This document shows positions 28,158-37,475 of a DNA stretch of 37,914 nt, piece after piece. Source of the DNA: Rhodospirillaceae bacterium (GTDB lineage: Bacteria; Pseudomonadota; Alphaproteobacteria; Rhodospirillales; Rhodospirillaceae); assembly GCA_019752235.1 (NCBI GenBank), contig JAIEMI010000303.1, positions 1-37,914 of the forward strand. The letters are read 5' to 3'. The first letter of the stretch is position 1. Every line of letters starts with the position of its first letter. The notes beneath the pieces were generated by a model that searched no databases, was not told the origin of the DNA, and worked only from the letters and a program-made list of their open reading frames with translations. Both the position numbers and the translations under genes were made by a program.

Positions 28158-28433
28158 TTACCTATTGTGACGGCGTAAAAGCGTCTGAAGTTCTTCCGCC
28201 GCGTCGGCGCGTTCGCGGTCGGAGAGGCCTGGAGCCGCCACATGGTTGACAAGATGGTCGTCGACCAATTTACCCATCAGACCGTTCACCGCGCCGCGTA
28301 CGCCTGCGACGAGATGAAGGGTTTCGCTGCAACCGGCATCAGCCTGGACGGCCCGTTCGATCGCCGCGATCTGTCCAGCAAGGCGACGGACCCGGGCGAG
28401 GAGTTGATCTTTATTGTCTTTCAGATGGGCCAT
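28158..28433 (-). CDS. dmeR: CsoR/RcnR-family metal-responsive repressor, DmeR-like
   Basis: 91 aa; LLARVRRLAGQIAAIERAV...CSETLHLVAGVRGAVNGLMGKLVDDHLVNHV; directly upstream of dmeF. Confidence 0.88.
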   Translation of the reverse strand: MAHLKDNKDQLLARVRRLAGQIAAIERAVQADAGCSETLHLVAGVRGAVNGLMGKLVDDHLVNHVAAPGLSDRERADAAEELQTLLRRHNR

Positions 28434-28435
28434 AA

Positions 28436-28452
28436 ATAGGGGGGTACCCTAT
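28436..28452. promoter_or_regulatory. Putative DmeR operator (G-tract imperfect palindrome)
   Basis: ATAGGGGGGTACCCTAT immediately upstream of the dmeR ATG. Confidence 0.6.
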
Positions 28453-28707
28453 ATTCAGGCGGCCGGCAATAGCGACCTCTGCTCTACGACCATCAGGGAA
28501 GTCGTTGGGCGGATGAAATTATTACCAAGCTTCTGCGCGAAGAGCGGCGTTTACCGGGCCTGAACCGTCCGCGCAGGAGCCTTTCACGCGACTCTGCCGT
28601 TGTATTTGGCTAGCGCCTTCATAAAACTCGCGCGAGATGGAATGTTCAGTCTGCTCGCTATCCAGGCGGTAGCTGGTGCGACCCCATTGTCGAGTTTCCG
28701 GCCGGAA

Positions 28708-28983
28708 TCAGCGGCTTGTTCGACTCAGAACATCGACGAGTTCGGCGATCTTGCGTTTTTGATCGGCGGCATTGCCCGAGTCCACGGCATGCTGAACGCA
28801 GTGGCCAACGTGATCGCGCAGGACCTCTTCCTCGACGCGGCGCAGGGCAGCCCTTACGGCGGCGATCTGCGTCACAATGTCGATGCAATACCGGTCCGCT
28901 TCGACCATGCGGGATAGGCCGCGGACCTGGCCCTCAATCCGGTTGAGGCGTTTAAGACAGGATGACTGTGTGTTTTTCTGCAT
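28708..28983 (-). CDS. csoR: CsoR-family copper-sensing repressor
   Basis: 91 aa; [55 protein letters not shown] with the C-H-C copper ligand pattern. Confidence 0.93.
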   Translation of the reverse strand: MQKNTQSSCLKRLNRIEGQVRGLSRMVEADRYCIDIVTQIAAVRAALRRVEEEVLRDHVGHCVQHAVDSGNAADQKRKIAELVDVLSRTSR

Positions 28984-28992
28984 GCTTGACAC

Positions 28993-29009
28993 ATACCCCA
29001 TGGGGGTAT
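28993..29009. promoter_or_regulatory. CsoR operator 1
   Basis: ATACCCC-ATG-GGGGTAT. Confidence 0.85.
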
Positions 29010-29026
29010 ATTTGGCAAGGGATGAC

Positions 29027-29043
29027 ATACCCCATAGGGGTAT
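29027..29043. promoter_or_regulatory. CsoR operator 2
   Basis: ATACCCC-ATA-GGGGTAT. Confidence 0.85.
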
Positions 29044-29060
29044 ATGAAAGGACGCCGACA

Positions 29061-31466
29061 ATGACCCAGCCTCATTCTCACGCCGACCACGAGCATCATC
29101 ACCCTAAGACCGTAAGCGCGCCGGCAGCAGGCGCATGCTGTGCGCATCACTTCAAGTCCAGCGGCGCCACCAACACGGTGAAAGATCTGGTATGCGGGAT
29201 GGACGTGGACCCGGCCACGGCAAAGCACCACGCCGATCACGCGGGCAAGACTTATTATTTTTGCTCCGCCGGCTGCAGGACAAAGTTTCTCGCCGAGCCA
29301 TCCAAGTATCTCAACAAGACAACGCCCCCGCCGCCCGCCGATGTAGGCGCAATCTATACCTGCCCCATGCATCCCGAAATCCGCCAGGTGGGACCAGGAT
29401 CGTGCCCGATTTGCGGAATGGCATTGGAGCCCGTGGCCGTCAGCGCCGAAAGCGGTCCGAACCCGGAACTCCGGGATATGACACGGCGGTTCTGGATCGG
29501 CCTTGCGCTTGCGTTGCCGGTTGTCGCTCTTGAGATGGGCGCTCACCTCGTGGACCTGCACCACATTATTTCCGCGCAGCTATCAACGTGGTTGCAATTT
29601 GCTCTAGCAACTCCGGTTGTTCTTTGGGCCGGCTGGCCATTTTTTGTGCGGGGATGGCAGTCCATTGTCACACGCAAGCTCAACATGTTCACACTGATCG
29701 CCATGGGCACCAGCGTTGCATGGCTTTACAGCGTGGTCGCCACGTTCCTACCTGACACCTTCCCCGCAGAATTCCGTTCCGCCGAGGGAACCGTCGCCGT
29801 CTACTTCGAGGCGGCCGCGGTCATTACCGTTCTCGTTCTTTTGGGCCAGGTGTTGGAGTTGCGGGCTCGTGAACAGACCTCCGGCGCGATTAAGGCGCTT
29901 CTGAATCTCGCACCGAAGGTCGCACGCCGGATCATATCGGACGGCGCGGAGGAAGAAGTCGCGCTAGATGATGTGCAGATTGGCGATCGGCTGCGCGTGC
30001 GACCGGGTGACAAGGTTCCGGTCGATGGAAAAGTCGTGGAAGGCCGTTCCGCCGTTGATGAAAGCATGGTGACGGGCGAGTCCATGCCAGTAACCAAGGA
30101 GATCGGCGCCCCGGTGATCGGCGGGACGATCAACCAATCGGGCGCGCTCGTCATTACCGCCGAAAAGGTCGGGCACGAGACGATGCTCGCACGCATCGTG
30201 CAAATGGTGGCGGACGCCCAACGAAGCCGCGCGCCCATTCAGCGTTTGGCCGATCAGGTTTCATCTTGGTTCGTGCCGCTGGTGATCAGCGTTGCAGTTG
30301 CCGCATTCGCCGCCTGGATGACGTTTGGCCCCGAGCCGCGTTTCACCTTTGCGCTGGTCGCGGCCGTGGCGGTTCTCATCATTGCCTGCCCGTGCGCTCT
30401 CGGCCTTGCCACACCAATGTCGATCATGGTTGGCGTGGGCCGCGGTGCGCAACACGGTGTCTTGATTAAGAATGCTGAGGCGCTGGAGCGCATGGAAAAG
30501 GTCGATACGCTGGTTGTCGATAAGACCGGCACACTGACGGAAGGCAGGCCCAGCGTCACGGCCATAGTCACGGCCGGTGGCTGGTCCGAAGACGACCTCT
30601 TGCGACTGGCGGCCGGAGTCGAGCGCGCCAGCGAACATCCGCTCGCGCTGGCGGTGGTCTCGTCAGCCAAAGCACGCGGCATCGCCATCCCGACAGTCGC
30701 AGAGTTCGATTCGCCGACCGGAAAGGGCGCCCTCGGCATTGTCGAAGGCAAGCGCGTCATCATTGGACAAGAGGCGTTTCTAGCAAGCGCCGGTATCGAT
30801 GTCGGGACGTTGCGCGAACGCGCCGACGCTTTGCGTGCCGACGGTGCTACGGCGATTTACGTCGGCGTCGAAGGTCGGGCAGCCGGCGTGATCGCGATTG
30901 CCGATCCGATCAAGGCAACCACGCCAGCGGCGGTGAACGCGCTCATCGCTCAAGGCTTGCATATTGTTATGCTGACGGGAGACCACCGTACGACCGCCGA
31001 AGCGGTGGCCCGCCGCTTGGGAATCAAGGAGGTCGAGGCGCAGGTGCTTCCTGACCAGAAGAGTGCCGTTGTGCAGCGCCTGAAAGCTCAAGGCCGCACG
31101 GTGGCGATGGCAGGCGACGGCGTCAATGACGCCCCCGCGCTGGCGGCGGCCGATGTCGGGATTGCTATGGGGACCGGCACGGATGTGGCGATGGAAAGCG
31201 CGGGCGTAACTCTGGTGAAGGGTGATCTGACCGGAATCATACGCGCACGCCGGCTTTCTCAGGCAACCATGCGCAATATCCGACAGAACCTGCTTTTCGC
31301 GTTCATGTACAACGCCGCCGGTGTGCCCATCGCCGCCGGTGTCTTGTATCCCTTTTTCGGGATTTTGCTGTCGCCGATCATCGCAGCCGCGGCAATGGCC
31401 TTGTCCTCGTTCAGTGTGATTGCAAACTCATTGCGACTGCGGATCGTGAACTTGGAAGAGGTATAG
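29061..31466 (+). CDS. Copper-translocating P1B-type ATPase with YHS and heavy-metal-binding N-terminal domains
   Basis: YHS-like [104 protein letters not shown]. Confidence 0.95.
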   Translation: MTQPHSHADHEHHHPKTVSAPAAGACCAHHFKSSGATNTVKDLVCGMDVDPATAKHHADHAGKTYYFCSAGCRTKFLAEPSKYLNKTTPPPPADVGAIYTCPMHPEIRQVGPGSCPICGMALEPVAVSAESGPNPELRDMTRRFWIGLALALPVVALEMGAHLVDLHHIISAQLSTWLQFALATPVVLWAGWPFFVRGWQSIVTRKLNMFTLIAMGTSVAWLYSVVATFLPDTFPAEFRSAEGTVAVYFEAAAVITVLVLLGQVLELRAREQTSGAIKALLNLAPKVARRIISDGAEEEVALDDVQIGDRLRVRPGDKVPVDGKVVEGRSAVDESMVTGESMPVTKEIGAPVIGGTINQSGALVITAEKVGHETMLARIVQMVADAQRSRAPIQRLADQVSSWFVPLVISVAVAAFAAWMTFGPEPRFTFALVAAVAVLIIACPCALGLATPMSIMVGVGRGAQHGVLIKNAEALERMEKVDTLVVDKTGTLTEGRPSVTAIVTAGGWSEDDLLRLAAGVERASEHPLALAVVSSAKARGIAIPTVAEFDSPTGKGALGIVEGKRVIIGQEAFLASAGIDVGTLRERADALRADGATAIYVGVEGRAAGVIAIADPIKATTPAAVNALIAQGLHIVMLTGDHRTTAEAVARRLGIKEVEAQVLPDQKSAVVQRLKAQGRTVAMAGDGVNDAPALAAADVGIAMGTGTDVAMESAGVTLVKGDLTGIIRARRLSQATMRNIRQNLLFAFMYNAAGVPIAAGVLYPFFGILLSPIIAAAAMALSSFSVIANSLRLRIVNLEEV

Positions 31467-31512
31467 ATGGAGTGGCGCCGCCCGGTAGGTGCGGCGCCAG
31501 GATCCCTGGATA

Positions 31513-31872
31513 CTATTTGTGTGTATCTAGCCAACGCTTCATGTCAGCGATTTCCTTTTCCTGCTTCGGAATGCCTTCCTGCGCCATCTTCTTCAGCTCC
31601 GCGTCCTTGCCGTGCTGGATGACGATCTTTGCCATGTCTATCGCGCCCTGATGGTGCGGGATCATCATCATCACGAAGTCTTTGTCCGGGTCTCCCGTCA
31701 TCCCCTTCATCATATCCCGATCCATTTTCATCATGGCGTCGTGGTACGCCTTGCCCGCGGGCGTATCGGACATCTTGTCCGCAGCTTGAGCGTGTACAGC
31801 TACGGCACCAATACCGACGGCGGCGCTCACCAGACAGAAACGCATCAGGCGGCCAAAATTTCGATTGAGCAT
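31513..31872 (-). CDS. DUF305 (CopM-like) exported copper-associated protein
   Basis: 119 aa; DFVMMMIPHHQGAIDMAKIVIQHGKDAELKKMAQEGIPKQEKEIADMKRWL. Confidence 0.92.
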   Translation of the reverse strand: MLNRNFGRLMRFCLVSAAVGIGAVAVHAQAADKMSDTPAGKAYHDAMMKMDRDMMKGMTGDPDKDFVMMMIPHHQGAIDMAKIVIQHGKDAELKKMAQEGIPKQEKEIADMKRWLDTHK

Positions 31873-31964
31873 GGTAGTCCTCCTTGTGGTGGGGAAAGGC
31901 TCTCGCCCAATGCGAGCGGCCTGTGCTCCACAGTAACAACGGAACGGGTGTGCAGACGTTCCGG

Positions 31965-32873
31965 CTAAGGATGGCTGTGACCCGCATCAGCAGGAGCGCC
32001 GTGATCTAAAGCACGCGGCGGCTCAGTCAGCGTGAGCGAGACAGCCGCACCTAATACCAGGACAAGGACGAAAAATTCCACGCGGATGATCTGACGCAAG
32101 TGCGTTGCTGCATCCTGGCCAGACGTGATCCGAGGCGTGAGGACGAGTTTATTGTAGGCCGCGAGGGCAAGCAGTAACGCAAAGAGCGCGATCTTGGCTA
32201 TGAGACGGAAACCATAGGAGGTCGTGATCAGGGCCACCGGTACGTCGAGTTGTATCCAACTGATAATCAGGCCGCTTGCCACGATGGCCGACACAAACCA
32301 GACCGCGCGCTGCGAGAACGCGACAATGAGGGCACTCGCAGTGTGGGGGTCGTGGTCACGCGTGGCACGGTAAAGGGGGAATAGCGCCCCAATCCAATAC
32401 GCTGCGCCCGTCAAGTGGACGGCGACCGCTGGGGCCGTAAGCCAGACAGGAACGGCAGTCGCCGCGTGTCCGGTGACCAAAAAGCTGAGGATGCCCCCGG
32501 CCGCTCCAGCGGCGAGCAAAGCGCGTTGATTCCAATTAAATCCAAGCCATAAGATCAGCATCGCCGGCACGCCGAGCGCTGCGCTGTGTCCGAGCGACGT
32601 GCTTGCGCCCATTTCCCATGTGCTGCCGGTGATTAGTGTATCCGCGCCGCCGGTCATGATTTCGGCGCCCCCCAACCCCAGCGCGGCAACGTAGAAAAAA
32701 ACCGTCGCCAACGCGGCAACGCGTCCCAATGTGTGCGCTGATTGGGAGGCGCGTTCCGGCGCCGGAGTGATCAAAAGAAAGAGCGCGGACCCGGCGCCGA
32801 TCAACATGGACGCATAGAGCGCCCACCTGTTGAAGCCCGCCAGGATCGTCCATGTCGAGGAATCAGCGTCCAT
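31965..32873 (-). CDS. copD: CopD-family copper resistance membrane protein
   Basis: 302 aa polytopic; LTGAAYWIGALFPLYRAT, RAVWFVSAIVASGLIISWIQL, YGFRLIAKIALFALLLALAAYNKLVLTP. Confidence 0.9.
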   Translation of the reverse strand: MDADSSTWTILAGFNRWALYASMLIGAGSALFLLITPAPERASQSAHTLGRVAALATVFFYVAALGLGGAEIMTGGADTLITGSTWEMGASTSLGHSAALGVPAMLILWLGFNWNQRALLAAGAAGGILSFLVTGHAATAVPVWLTAPAVAVHLTGAAYWIGALFPLYRATRDHDPHTASALIVAFSQRAVWFVSAIVASGLIISWIQLDVPVALITTSYGFRLIAKIALFALLLALAAYNKLVLTPRITSGQDAATHLRQIIRVEFFVLVLVLGAAVSLTLTEPPRALDHGAPADAGHSHP

Positions 32874-32898
32874 GGACGGCTCCGTAGCGAGGGAATTT

Positions 32899-33354
32899 CT
32901 ACTGAGCTGCTTTTAGCGTGGTCACGGGACCAGGACGTTTGCCGCCTTTTGGTTCAACCCAATCGGCCCGTGTTCCGTCGGCGTAAAACTGATGGGCCTT
33001 CCAGGCAATCTCGGCGCCAGAGGCGGGGTTTTGCGCGACGAAATTCAGCTCGCCGCGCTCGCCGGCCGGAATGGATGTTTTCCAAACAATGGCGGTCACT
33101 CGGTCGCCGGCCTTTTTGAGTTCGTATATGTCGGATGCGCCCGCTACCGAAACGATGGTGACGCCTGCGGGTATCTCAAGTTCTACTGAGGTCGTGGCTG
33201 AGTCGCCTTCGGACGGAACGCGAACAGTATAAGTCGTCGTGCCCCCCGGTGGGGCCTCCGCCGGACGTAGGGTGACGTGGGCATAGGCAAACGGCAGGTA
33301 AGCAAAGGACGCTGCAACGAATGCAGCGCAGGCAAAGACGACAGAGCGGCGCAT
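32899..33354 (-). CDS. YcnI-like (DUF1775) exported protein
   Basis: 151 aa; AHVTLRPAEAPPGGTTTYTVRVPSEGDSATTSVELEIPAGV (N-terminal His ligand after signal cleavage). Confidence 0.9.
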   Translation of the reverse strand: MRRSVVFACAAFVAASFAYLPFAYAHVTLRPAEAPPGGTTTYTVRVPSEGDSATTSVELEIPAGVTIVSVAGASDIYELKKAGDRVTAIVWKTSIPAGERGELNFVAQNPASGAEIAWKAHQFYADGTRADWVEPKGGKRPGPVTTLKAAQ

Positions 33355-33391
33355 AGGTCCTCCACGGATTGTGCGGTGAAGCAAATGAGAA

Positions 33392-33763
33392 TTACTTGGC
33401 GTTGGGCGCCGACACCACGAAGGAAATGGATTCATTGATGGGGTGACTATCCGGGCCGACCACGCGGCAGCCCAGCGTATAGCGGCCACTCGCGAGTGCC
33501 TTTTCGATGGGAATGTGCAGCACCATGCCGTCGGCATGCGGCTTGCCCAGGCTGGATACTTCCTTGCCATCCAGTGTCAGCTTGCACATGGCCGGCTTTA
33601 CACTTTCGTTGAATGTGAACGTGATTTCCTTTGCCGATGCCATCAACACGCCGTCGGCGCTGGGGTCTGACTTGACCAGCTCCGCATGGGCGAACGCCGC
33701 CGTGGGCAATGCGCACACAGCCGCAATGGCTGCTGCCGCGACATATGATATTACCTTGGTCAT
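33392..33763 (-). CDS. copC: CopC periplasmic copper-binding protein
   Basis: 123 aa; AFAHAELVKSDPSADG...ITFTFNESVKPAMCKL...YTLGCRVVGPDSHPINESISFVV. Confidence 0.92.
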   Translation of the reverse strand: MTKVISYVAAAAIAAVCALPTAAFAHAELVKSDPSADGVLMASAKEITFTFNESVKPAMCKLTLDGKEVSSLGKPHADGMVLHIPIEKALASGRYTLGCRVVGPDSHPINESISFVVSAPNAK

Positions 33764-33767
33764 GGTG

Positions 33768-34142
33768 TTACTTCTTCACTGGCTGGATCGCCTGGATTTC
33801 GGGCTGGCCTTCCTTGTTTTTGCCGACGGTAAATTCCACCTGCGTCCCGGCTTTGACAGACTTCAGGTCCACCGAGGGAGCGACGGCAAAGTCCATCTTC
33901 ATCGCTGGCCAGCTCAAGCTCGGGAGCGGTTCGTGCGAAACATTGACTTTATGCGCGGCCACATCGACGGAGTTCACTACGCCCTTACCCTTAGTGCCTT
34001 GAAGGTTCTGGGCGGCGTGGTCATGGTCGTGATCTTGGCCGGCGACCTGGATTAGGCCCGGCATCGGGTGGTCCGCGGCGACGGCCGGTACGGCGGCCCA
34101 GCCGAGTAGCACTGCCATAGCGGCGAAGGTGTATTTTTGCAT
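33768..34142 (-). CDS. CusF-like periplasmic copper-binding protein
   Basis: 124 aa; GKGVVNSVDVAAHKVNVSHEPLPSLSWPAMKMDFAVAPSVDLKSVKAGTQVEFTVGK (CusF fold H...WPAMKMDF). Confidence 0.88.
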   Translation of the reverse strand: MQKYTFAAMAVLLGWAAVPAVAADHPMPGLIQVAGQDHDHDHAAQNLQGTKGKGVVNSVDVAAHKVNVSHEPLPSLSWPAMKMDFAVAPSVDLKSVKAGTQVEFTVGKNKEGQPEIQAIQPVKK

Positions 34143-34159
34143 GGGTAAGCTCCTATTCA

Positions 34160-34211
34160 GGGTCAGGTTGGGTTCCGTGATATAAGGAATACGCACACGG
34201 ATGCCTGACCC
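34160..34211. promoter_or_regulatory. Inverted repeat in the divergent promoter between CusF-like and CnrY-like genes
   Basis: GGGTCAGG (34160-34167) ... CCTGACCC (34204-34211), perfect 8-bp arms, followed by palindrome CCTCGCGAGG (34211-34220). Confidence 0.45.
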
Positions 34212-34245
34212 CTCGCGAGGGTTTGAGCCGGTAGCTGCGTACTTA

Positions 34246-34554
34246 ATGAGAAACCATCCAGAGATCGTCATGCTCGAAAGAGACCTAGAAGCCCTCAGAA
34301 ATTCCGTCGCCGTGCCCGCTCTTGAAGGACTCGAAGCCGGCATCTGGCAGAAAATCGCTGCCGACCAGGAAGCTGCGCGCCAGCGGCGTATCGTGCTTAC
34401 ATGTCAGGCCAGTGTTGTGGCGATGGTTGTTGTTGTCGGAATTGCCCTCAGCGGCGTTGCGCCCCGTGATGCCAGCGCGTCGCCTGGTTTCGACGCATTT
34501 TCGCTGCGCGGCTTGCCTGCCCCGTCCACACTGCTGCTCGGTAGTCACTCATGA
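34246..34554 (+). CDS. CnrY-like membrane anti-sigma factor (putative)
   Basis: Short protein with one TM segment (VVAMVVVVGIALSGVA), first of a Y-X-H ordered trio; start could also be 34201 or 34270. Confidence 0.6.
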   Translation: MRNHPEIVMLERDLEALRNSVAVPALEGLEAGIWQKIAADQEAARQRRIVLTCQASVVAMVVVVGIALSGVAPRDASASPGFDAFSLRGLPAPSTLLLGSHS

Positions 34555-34991
34555 GCGCAGTGAGGATGGCCATTGCGGTTGTCGTTCTCACCGTTGTTGC
34601 GATGGCCGCAGGTGTCTGGATCGGCACGGGAATCGGCAAGAGGCAAGTCCATGGGGCAGCTGATGTCCATGATATCTTGCACCATCAACTAGGCCTCTCG
34701 CCGGAGCAGGAGACAAAGATCGCAGTTATTGAGTCCAAGTTCGCCGTGGACCGCAAAGACCTCTACATGCGAATGCGAGCCGCCAATCTGGAGCTTGCGC
34801 AGGCTTTGGAATCCGAGCGCACCTACGGCGACGCCGCAAAGACCGCCATTTCCCATTTCCACGAGGCGATGGCGAAATTGCAGGAGTTGACGGTTGTGCA
34901 TATCCTTGAAATGCGCGCCGTACTAACACCGGAACAGGCCGATACGTTTGATAAAACCGTCCGTCAGGCGTTATCCGCGGACCCTCCCTGA
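34551..34991 (+). CDS. CnrX-like periplasmic metal sensor / heavy-metal resistance protein
   Basis: 146 aa; N-terminal anchor, LHHQLGLSPEQETKIAVIESKFAVDRKDLYMRMRAANLELAQAL...HFHEAMAKLQELTVVHILEMRAVLTPEQADTFD; ATGA overlap upstream. Confidence 0.85.
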   Translation: MSAVRMAIAVVVLTVVAMAAGVWIGTGIGKRQVHGAADVHDILHHQLGLSPEQETKIAVIESKFAVDRKDLYMRMRAANLELAQALESERTYGDAAKTAISHFHEAMAKLQELTVVHILEMRAVLTPEQADTFDKTVRQALSADPP

Positions 34992-35569
34992 TGGCGGCGC
35001 CGGAGCAGCCTGATGCGGTTCTGGCCGTCGAAGCCCAGAACGGCAACAGGCAGGCATTCGATCAACTTGTGCTGCGTCACAAGTCTCAGATTTATCGGAT
35101 TGCGCGCCACTATGTCGGCAACAACGACGACGCCCTCGACGTATCCCAGGATACATTCGTCGCCGCTTGGTTGGGGCTGAAGCGGTACGATACCGCGCGG
35201 GATTTCGGCGCATGGCTACGCACCATCGCGTTGAATAAGTGTCGTGACTTCGGGCGCCGCCAAACTGTGCGCCGTAGTGTCACGCGCCTGTTCGCGCTGT
35301 TGGACATTCGCGATTCCGCGGTCCCAAGCGCGGATTCGGTTTCAGAACAGGCTCAAGAAGAAACCGCACGATTGCGGGCTCTCGAGGCGGCGATTGCTGC
35401 GCTGCCGGCTCCGCATAAGGAAGCACTTGTCCTCACGACATTTGCCGGTCTTAGCCACCAGCAAGCCGCACAGCAGCTTGGGACCAGCGTGAAAGCCGTC
35501 GAAATGAAGGTCAGGCGAGCCAAGCAGCGCCTCGAAGAAATCTTGAAGGCGCCCGCAGCGGGCCAGTAG
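34991..35569 (+). CDS. ECF-family RNA polymerase sigma factor (CnrH-like)
   Basis: 192 aa; DALDVSQDTFVAAWLGLKRYD (sigma2) and LPAPHKEALVLTTFAGLSHQQAAQQLGTSVKAVEMKVRRAKQRL (sigma4). Confidence 0.93.
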   Translation: MAAPEQPDAVLAVEAQNGNRQAFDQLVLRHKSQIYRIARHYVGNNDDALDVSQDTFVAAWLGLKRYDTARDFGAWLRTIALNKCRDFGRRQTVRRSVTRLFALLDIRDSAVPSADSVSEQAQEETARLRALEAAIAALPAPHKEALVLTTFAGLSHQQAAQQLGTSVKAVEMKVRRAKQRLEEILKAPAAGQ

Positions 35570-35636
35570 AGCCGAAAAATCACCAATGGCGCGAGGGACG
35601 ACCCCTCGGACTGCGTATTAAACATAGGGCTTCCGG

Positions 35637-37475
35637 ATGCGAGCGCTGGCGTGCGCCTTTTGTGCCTCAAATGTTAATCGCGGGATGGCTGATATGATGG
35701 GTCTTAGACGCCGGAGAATACTCGCTCTAGGTGCGGCGGCGCTGGGCGGCGGCATGTTGCCGGCCTGGGCGCAATCGAACAACCGCGGCGTCGCACGCGT
35801 GCTGCCAAGCCTGTCAGGGCCCGACGTGGCCCTGACGATCGCCCATACGACCTGGCCCATTGGACGACGCACTGGGCACGCCGTCACGATCAACGGCACG
35901 ATCCCAGGGCCACTCCTGCGTTTGCGGCAAGGTCAGAACGTGCGGCTCGCAGTCACCAATCGCCTTGACGAAGAAACATCGATCCATTGGCACGGTGTCC
36001 TTTTGCCGTTCCAAATGGACGGTGTGCCCGGTGTCAGCTTTCCTGGCATCAAGCCCGGAGAAACATTCGTCTATGAGTTTCCAGTCAAGCATGCCGGCAC
36101 CTTTTGGTATCACAGCCATTCCGGCCTGCAGGAACAGATGGGACATTATGGCCCGCTGATTCTTGAGCCAGCGGGTGCAGATCCCGTCGCTTATGACCGC
36201 GAGCATGTTGTGGTGCTGGCTGATTTCAGCTTCATGCACCCGCACACGATCTTCAGCCGTCTCAAGCAGCAGCCCGGCGTTTTCAATTTTCAGAAACAGA
36301 CGCTCGCGAGCTTGCTGGCCGGCAAGGATCTTCCGCTCAAGGATCGCTTGATGTGGGCCAAGATGCGCATGGACCCGACCGACATTTCGGATGTCACGGG
36401 CGCGGCATACACCTTCCTCATCAACGGCCACGCGCCGGAGGACAATTGGACGGCGCTGTTCAAGCCGGGAGAACGCGTGCGCCTGCGGTTTGTCAACGCC
36501 GCGGCGATGACCACGTTCAATGTCCGCATTCCTGGAATGACCATGACGGTCGTGCAAGCGGACGGCGAGGACGTGCGGCCTGTGGATGCCGAAGAATTTC
36601 AGATTGGTGTCGCTGAAACCTACGACGTGATTATCCGACCGGATGACAAAGCGTACACGCTCGTTGCCGAGGCGGTAGATCGTTCAGGCATGGGTGTTGC
36701 AACCCTTGCGCCGCGCGAGGGCATGGTCGCCGCCGTTCCGCCGCTGCGAGAGCGTCCCATCCTCACCATGAAGGACATGGGCATGGATATGGGGTCATTG
36801 GGCGCCATGAATGAGGGCCCCATGGCCGGCATGGATCATTCCAAGATGCAAGGGATGGACCACGGGTCGATGCCGGGAATGGAGAACGGCGCAATGCCGG
36901 GCATGGATCACGGCAGCATGGACATGCGTGATCCGAAGAATGCACCCCAGGTGAAGATGGGGCCCGGCGTTCAAACCATTTCGCCCATGCCGAAGGACAG
37001 ACTTGGCGAACCCGGCCTTGGGCTCGAGAACGTCGGCCATAAAGTCCTGGTCTATACTGACCTTGTGGCGCTGCGTCCCAATCCGGATACGCGCGAACCC
37101 ACGCGCAGCATGGAAATCCATCTCACCGGCAACATGGAACGGTTCATGTGGTCGTTCGACGGACTGAAATTCAGCGAGGTCAAGGCGCCGATCACGTTCC
37201 GGACCAACGAACGTGTGCGCGTGACGCTCGTCAATGATTCCATGATGGCGCACCCTATCCACCTGCATGGACATTTCTTCGAGCTGGTGACAGGAAATAC
37301 TGGTCACCATCCACGCAAACACACGATCAACGTCGCGCCGGGAGGCAAGGTGACGTTTGATCTGACGGCCGACGCACCCGGCGATTGGGCCTTCCATTGC
37401 CATCTTCTGTATCACATGCACGCCGGCATGTTTCAGGTCGTCAGTGTCCGCCCGCTTGCAGGAGACGCCCTGTGA
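35637..37475 (+). CDS. copA: CopA-type multicopper oxidase, Tat-exported (actual start probably 35685 or 35697)
   Basis: Tat signal GLRRRRILALGAAALGGGMLPAWAQ; TSIHWHGVLLP, GTFWYHSHSGLQEQ, HPIHLHGHFFEL, WAFHCHLLYHMHAGMF; Met-rich MxxM/GMDH segment. Confidence 0.96.
   Translation: MRALACAFCASNVNRGMADMMGLRRRRILALGAAALGGGMLPAWAQSNNRGVARVLPSLSGPDVALTIAHTTWPIGRRTGHAVTINGTIPGPLLRLRQGQNVRLAVTNRLDEETSIHWHGVLLPFQMDGVPGVSFPGIKPGETFVYEFPVKHAGTFWYHSHSGLQEQMGHYGPLILEPAGADPVAYDREHVVVLADFSFMHPHTIFSRLKQQPGVFNFQKQTLASLLAGKDLPLKDRLMWAKMRMDPTDISDVTGAAYTFLINGHAPEDNWTALFKPGERVRLRFVNAAAMTTFNVRIPGMTMTVVQADGEDVRPVDAEEFQIGVAETYDVIIRPDDKAYTLVAEAVDRSGMGVATLAPREGMVAAVPPLRERPILTMKDMGMDMGSLGAMNEGPMAGMDHSKMQGMDHGSMPGMENGAMPGMDHGSMDMRDPKNAPQVKMGPGVQTISPMPKDRLGEPGLGLENVGHKVLVYTDLVALRPNPDTREPTRSMEIHLTGNMERFMWSFDGLKFSEVKAPITFRTNERVRVTLVNDSMMAHPIHLHGHFFELVTGNTGHHPRKHTINVAPGGKVTFDLTADAPGDWAFHCHLLYHMHAGMFQVVSVRPLAGDAL

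Noticed and set aside
28454-28707. Possible gene or IS remnant between dmeR and csoR
   Set aside because: Short broken frames on both strands with no recognisable transposase or protein similarity by eye.
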